From positions 1-34,788 of the IMG/VR virus record IMGVR_UViG_3300021364_000083: a stretch of 34,788 nucleotides of DNA. One strand, written 5' to 3'. Each line of letters opens with the position of its first letter. Positions within the stretch are counted from its first letter, which is position 1. Position numbers and translations under genes: made by a program. The DNA comes from a virus. The notes under the pieces are model-generated. The model searched no databases and had not been told where the DNA came from. It saw nothing but the letters and a program-made list of their open reading frames with translations. This document shows positions 31,201-34,788 of the stretch, one piece after another.

Positions 31201-34200
31201 GATGATTTATATGCAACAGAACCGGAAGCTGTAGTAGCCCCTACACAGGTAAGAATACTTCAAAAATCATTGGCATCAACTGCTGGAGAGGAACTTATAG
31301 TAGAATGGGACTATCCAGGGATTACTACTAATGCGAATGGAGAAGATATAGAATCAGGTAGATTTTTAGACTCTTTCGAAATATTTACAAATATAGAAGA
31401 TGAAGATGATATAATTACAATAGGTAAAAAGGCTAGAAGAAAGGCTTTTAACAATGTTCCTGATGGTGAATACGTTTTTCGAGTTAGAGCTATATCCGTA
31501 TCAGGAAATAAATCTGCATGGGCAACTGCTCGATACTCTGTAGATGACCCCTATTCTGATAATGTAAATAGAGACAAGGGATTGCAGCTTGAAGGTCTTG
31601 CATCTCAATTCCCTTTTGTAACAAACGAAAGTGCTTCATCAGGGGGACACTTTAGAGGGGATTATGATAGTACTAATGGCCAATATGATTCTGTAAACAA
31701 TCCAGAAGGATACAGAACAGGCGATATTGTCTTAGATAGTCTTAATAATTATAGGTACTTACCCGCTAGTGGTAATCCGGCACAAATAAATACATGGGAA
31801 GATTATCGTGGGGGTACCTTAAAGTTCCGACATGATGTTAGTGCTGTATTAGCTCCTAGTAGGTTTAGAAGATCGGATGCTGTATCTCTTGCCAGTAGTT
31901 TTACATTTGATGTAAATATAATAAGAAGCGACTCTTGGATTGGTGTACAAAATTCTAATAATGTTCGTATCGCGCAAGTTGTTTTGGATCATTCTACGAA
32001 TTCTTTACGTCTTATACATGCAAGATTTGACGAAGCTTTAAATATGTTTTATTGGTATGATCTTCACGAAGCAATGGATGAAGACAATACTACAGAAATA
32101 CTTAAATACTGGAAAGCTTTGCCCGATAGGGGCACTGGAGTTTCTGGAACTATTTATCTACCGGAAGGAAGTAATAAGGTAGTAGGTACAAATACAAAAT
32201 TCAATGACTTAAATAATTTAAATAAATTATATTTTTCGAGCAGTTTTGGAGCAAGAGTTTCTTATGTTGAGAGTGACACTGTTTTATACTTAGATAGAAA
32301 AGCTCCTAGTGCTTTTGCTTCGGGGTCGACTATATATGTACAAAAATATGCTCCAGACTTCCGTAAAGATGTAATTATAGGTAGAGTTTCTGTAACAAAT
32401 AACGGAAGAGGTAGTTTTACTTTTGAAAACTTCCTAACTTTAGACCCTAATTTAGAAGGAAATCGATCTGTACTTATAGACTCAAATGTTGCATTTTTAC
32501 AGTACGATCCTGATGAAAATTTAACACTTGCTCCTGATGCTATATCTATAGAAGCTACTGCAATTGGCTTTGATGAGCCTGTATTTAAAGTAACTTATGG
32601 GGATCCTTCTACTGCTCCTTTGGATGAAAATAATAGTCCTACTATCTTTGAGCCGGAAGAAACAACTTTTAGCGATCCAAATAAAGGAATTTACGGTTAT
32701 ACTTTTAATGTGTGGGACGGAAGTGACCCTATTCCTTATGATGGCGGCGCTTCGTATACTATACAAGTAGAAGTTGTAGAAAAAGAAGATCAAGGAAATA
32801 CCGATAAAGGAGTCTCAAGTTCTATAACAATAGGAAAGGTTGGAGACGTTGCCGCCGCCTCTGGAGGCAGAAGCGTATTCATGGAGCTAGAAGATTATAG
32901 TATTATCTATAATTCTGGGGGCGCACAGCCAATCTACAATGGGCAACCGAACTATTCAGCTAATCCAAATGCTACTGGTAATATCTTATTTAGCGCAACA
33001 GCTTCGCCGGGGTTTGGAGAGCCTATCTTTAGATGGAAGGTTGATGGTACTGCTATTGTCCCAGATCCTACAAATTATCCAAATGCTACTTGGTATGAAG
33101 CCGGTGGAGGGGGCGATTTAGCTACCTATGATTGGCCTGTTCCTGCTACCCTGGGAAATACTACTAATGGATTTACTTGGACGAATGTGAATGGAGGTAG
33201 TAAAAGTGTAGTAGTTGAAGTAGCGGAAAAACCTACTGGATGGACTGCTACGGTTCCAAGCAGCGGCACAAACACTAATGAAGTAACAGATGATGATATA
33301 TTTGCAAAAGATGTAGACAATCTTTTAGCAATTCGTGTAAACGCTGGCGGTCTTGCGATAAACTTTACAAATGACAGTCATATTATTCCTTGTGACGCTG
33401 AAGGAAATGTATTAACTTCCGCAAATTCTGGCGGAAGTATTGAAGTCTTTATGGGAGGCGAAGGAGTAGATTTTACAACTTCAAGTAACCCAACTGCAGG
33501 ACAATTTATTATAGGGGATATTGATACTACCGAAAACGACAAGATAACTGTAGGAACCCCTACAGTCACTACAGGAACTAACGGTCCCGACTTTGCGACT
33601 ATTCCAGATCATACTTTTACAGGTACTCTTGATGATACAAGCAATGCAGGTTTTGAAACTCAAGAAGCAATTACGTATCCTTTAACTATATATCCACACG
33701 ATGGTGGAGATGCAATTACTACTACTGTTACTCAAGCATTTACTCTTGTAAAAAGTGGTGCTCAAGCGGGCACAGGTGTAATATATCTTTATGCAACTGG
33801 GGCAACTGCATCTGATCTAACCACTATTGATTCTAGCTTTCCGCATGTTAGGGTTACTATGGCATCTGGTACTATAAATCAGACTACTCCTTCAGGGTAC
33901 GGTGGTACTGTTTTTCAAGATGGCGATTACGGGTATTATACCAGCGCTAATGGAGCATCTACAGTTGGGCAACCTGGAGATGTTTTATGGGTAATAGGAG
34001 CAACCGCAAATAGTAATGGGGCAGATGATTTTATTCTTTATGATGAATGGTCTAGTCCGGTACAATTTACTGGAACAGACGGAGTAAATTCAAGAGTTCT
34101 TGAACTTTTTGGCTCTTCTGCAACAACTTCCAATGGCGTTCCAACTCAGCCCGGGTTAGATATGTCAGATATTACTTATACCTTTGAAAATGGCAATCTT

Positions 34201-34788
34201 TCCTACACTACTTTAGGTAGTTGGTCAGAAACAATGCCTTCTCCTTCTCGGTCTGCCCCTTATGTATGGAGAACTACAGCTGCCGCATTATCAAATCTTG
34301 CAACTGCTACTATTGATGGCAAAGATAGTGCTTCTGATACCAGCACTGATTGGTCTACTCCAGTTTTAATAAATCGCTTTGTAGAAGATGGTATTACTCT
34401 CGAACTTGATAATGATGCTGAAACTGTAGGGGCGGAAGAAGGAGCTGCAGTAACTGGACTAAGCGTTGTAACAACTGCTAAAGTTTTTCAAGGTGGTGCA
34501 GACGTTTCTGATAAGTGGAATTTTAATGCAACTCTTCCCGCAAATCTTACTTGTAACAGTGCAACAAGTGCTACCGATCCCGTAGCTGGAGATGGTAATA
34601 ATTTTAATGTATTTACTGTAAGTCGGCTTGAAAGTGGGTACACAAGCGGAAATATACAAATTACGGCATCCCCTAAAACTGGAGATACCTATGATGGTGC
34701 CGCTAGTAGAACTATTAATTTTACTGTTACTCGACTAAATAATGGTGAGCAAGGAGTAAGTTATCGTATTATTCCGAGTGTTACTGCA
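28237..34788 (+). CDS. Tail tip attachment protein gpJ-like, 3' end outside window
   Basis: ATG 28237 opens a frame of 2184 codons that has no stop before the window ends. The first residues (HIFLHDAICEGPIDGLVYGD, then SVFLNNARM) are typical of J-like central fibre proteins. Later segments (DNPAWIFYDIVVNDRFGAGE, ANLYLSKATDVYKVLKDMAT, WMDGKMTTVLDAPADPIYQF) match the Phage-tail_3 region, residues about 565-680. Residues about 1000-1108 look like a fibronectin type III domain. The remaining 1000 residues are beta-rich Ig-like or adhesin repeats. Lambda J has 1132 residues, so this is about twice as long and would form a long extended tip contacting the host receptor. Confidence 0.92.
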   Translation, partial: MATPIKSNQQHIFLHDAICEGPIDGLVYGDSSVFLNNARMRDISPDAAFRPLNGKASAGSIGNQCNFSVQGLSIPSAYVGAPKNDNYLIVRRQGIDKTTGTTAGYTAASKTFTISGSGFTSDYTTANSDFKLIALVDASNTVILLGEGEYVSSTSIKVTPLSPLAPYEIARIRNASYNIQLLESLKITNISTTTITTATQPALGDSTANTPSSYYTFFISGSIEPDPEDLDTDDPAKLTSSSVQFRVGSSIQDPIVELNGVGGGTPYPGNLNDISGGGANLKQLDVAAYNASATTDSWEEIYPNFTPYSTSYYPDGENIAQEGATAPTLIPSSAFGLSSTTVKTADELRVSISYNAFYVIDKSDGEEYNNNAAYLFQIRLKKPGEATFEEKWRNAFNDGTGNAVGQVYHTGKHKSAISFEHYIDLTAFKPFDDFQVRVTRLTRHKGRGIANNRSDTGEDREQGDATSSISVLTAVNKDKFSYPYTAHAGVFLDSREFSNVPKRSYEIRGLKVRVPKGYIPREYSSATGTGGVTIPVYPEFWDGTLSDELYYTDNPAWIFYDIVVNDRFGAGEWVKKENIDLYALYRVSKYCDELVEDGRNSYEPRFRANLYLSKATDVYKVLKDMATIFTSLVYWMDGKMTTVLDAPADPIYQFSKGNVIDGMFSYETSGQKTRINQVVVTWNDPALNYEQSALVVEDRAAIIEAGQIIKEDAMAFGCTSEGQARRYGKWKLWTAKAQTEVVTFATSFEGLFVKPGDVIQIQDSDRYGRKISGRIKNITDTAATVDGNGNVTDNGSTEIEFDRSITLTSTLNYELAVLITKPAGVYMGKDTVTVTADISGNNGGTYSKGDIITHAWIAATGGGRSHSAIDTAEKAANAYTESSDGVHLSLNWTEESYVKTYDISETTGPNSSVNTTESISLKADLPQNGSVWMLTEKSGNTPTVGSPDLYKVLSITQDQSNIYSITAVEWSLDKFTYVDDPDSVIDIEDDLYATEPEAVVAPTQVRILQKSLASTAGEELIVEWDYPGITTNANGEDIESGRFLDSFEIFTNIEDEDDIITIGKKARRKAFNNVPDGEYVFRVRAISVSGNKSAWATARYSVDDPYSDNVNRDKGLQLEGLASQFPFVTNESASSGGHFRGDYDSTNGQYDSVNNPEGYRTGDIVLDSLNNYRYLPASGNPAQINTWEDYRGGTLKFRHDVSAVLAPSRFRRSDAVSLASSFTFDVNIIRSDSWIGVQNSNNVRIAQVVLDHSTNSLRLIHARFDEALNMFYWYDLHEAMDEDNTTEILKYWKALPDRGTGVSGTIYLPEGSNKVVGTNTKFNDLNNLNKLYFSSSFGARVSYVESDTVLYLDRKAPSAFASGSTIYVQKYAPDFRKDVIIGRVSVTNNGRGSFTFENFLTLDPNLEGNRSVLIDSNVAFLQYDPDENLTLAPDAISIEATAIGFDEPVFKVTYGDPSTAPLDENNSPTIFEPEETTFSDPNKGIYGYTFNVWDGSDPIPYDGGASYTIQVEVVEKEDQGNTDKGVSSSITIGKVGDVAAASGGRSVFMELEDYSIIYNSGGAQPIYNGQPNYSANPNATGNILFSATASPGFGEPIFRWKVDGTAIVPDPTNYPNATWYEAGGGGDLATYDWPVPATLGNTTNGFTWTNVNGGSKSVVVEVAEKPTGWTATVPSSGTNTNEVTDDDIFAKDVDNLLAIRVNAGGLAINFTNDSHIIPCDAEGNVLTSANSGGSIEVFMGGEGVDFTTSSNPTAGQFIIGDIDTTENDKITVGTPTVTTGTNGPDFATIPDHTFTGTLDDTSNAGFETQEAITYPLTIYPHDGGDAITTTVTQAFTLVKSGAQAGTGVIYLYATGATASDLTTIDSSFPHVRVTMASGTINQTTPSGYGGTVFQDGDYGYYTSANGASTVGQPGDVLWVIGATANSNGADDFILYDEWSSPVQFTGTDGVNSRVLELFGSSATTSNGVPTQPGLDMSDITYTFENGNLSYTTLGSWSETMPSPSRSAPYVWRTTAAALSNLATATIDGKDSASDTSTDWSTPVLINRFVEDGITLELDNDAETVGAEEGAAVTGLSVVTTAKVFQGGADVSDKWNFNATLPANLTCNSATSATDPVAGDGNNFNVFTVSRLESGYTSGNIQITASPKTGDTYDGAASRTINFTVTRLNNGEQGVSYRIIPSVTA

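Overview
This window is a contiguous piece of a tailed double-stranded DNA phage (siphovirus type). Every convincing gene is on the + strand. They are packed head to tail with 1-4 base stop/start overlaps. The sequence is AT-rich. It carries a lambda/HK97-style head and long non-contractile tail plan, plus small-protein and fibre families typical of marine and other aquatic phages. An aquatic host is therefore likely, but the host cannot be named from the sequence. The four promoters seen match the bacterial sigma-70 consensus closely, which suggests transcription by host RNA polymerase.

Layout. (1) 1-861: a coiled-coil protein cut by the window edge and two small membrane proteins. (2) 871-5447: a promoter, a compact cytosine-methyltransferase-like protein, an unknown protein, two Ser/Thr-rich adhesin or fibre genes, and a fibre assembly chaperone. 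(3) 5451-10410: a promoter placed almost on the start codon of a probable small terminase, a coiled-coil membrane protein, a long tail fibre ending in a self-cleaving S74 chaperone, a second fibre, and a second assembly chaperone. (4) 10413-12302: a run of tiny proteins, four of them extremely basic, then an EF-hand-like membrane protein and a DUF1353-like protein. (5) 12312-17555: large terminase, HNH nuclease, portal, an unknown protein, and one reading frame that joins prohead protease, scaffold-like coil and HK97-fold major capsid protein. (6) 17608-22260: head-tail connector and neck proteins, tail terminator, tail tube, then tail assembly chaperones with a canonical -1 frameshift signal. 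(7) 22260-34788: tape measure and a lambda-like tail tip series (M, L, K, I and J-like). The J-like gene runs off the window after 2184 codons.

How it works together: the terminase, HNH nuclease and portal package DNA into a shell made from the protease-capsid frame. The connector and neck proteins join head to tail. The tube polymerises around the tape measure, helped by the frameshifted chaperone pair. The M-L-K-I-J series builds the tip, and two separate fibre modules, each ending in its own chaperone, supply receptor binding. Intrinsic terminators lie after the two bulk structural genes (capsid and tube), which should lower expression of the low-copy genes that follow.

The most interesting signals are a textbook -1 frameshift site with a stem-loop (21823-21865), an internal ribosome binding site and codon-use change inside the protease-capsid frame (16144-16157), an acidic/basic overprinted gene pair (10513-10613), and a near-leaderless promoter for the small terminase. 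I found no lysin, integrase, replication gene, tRNA or CRISPR array in the window. Apart from short regulatory gaps, it contains no gene-free stretch longer than 300 bases.
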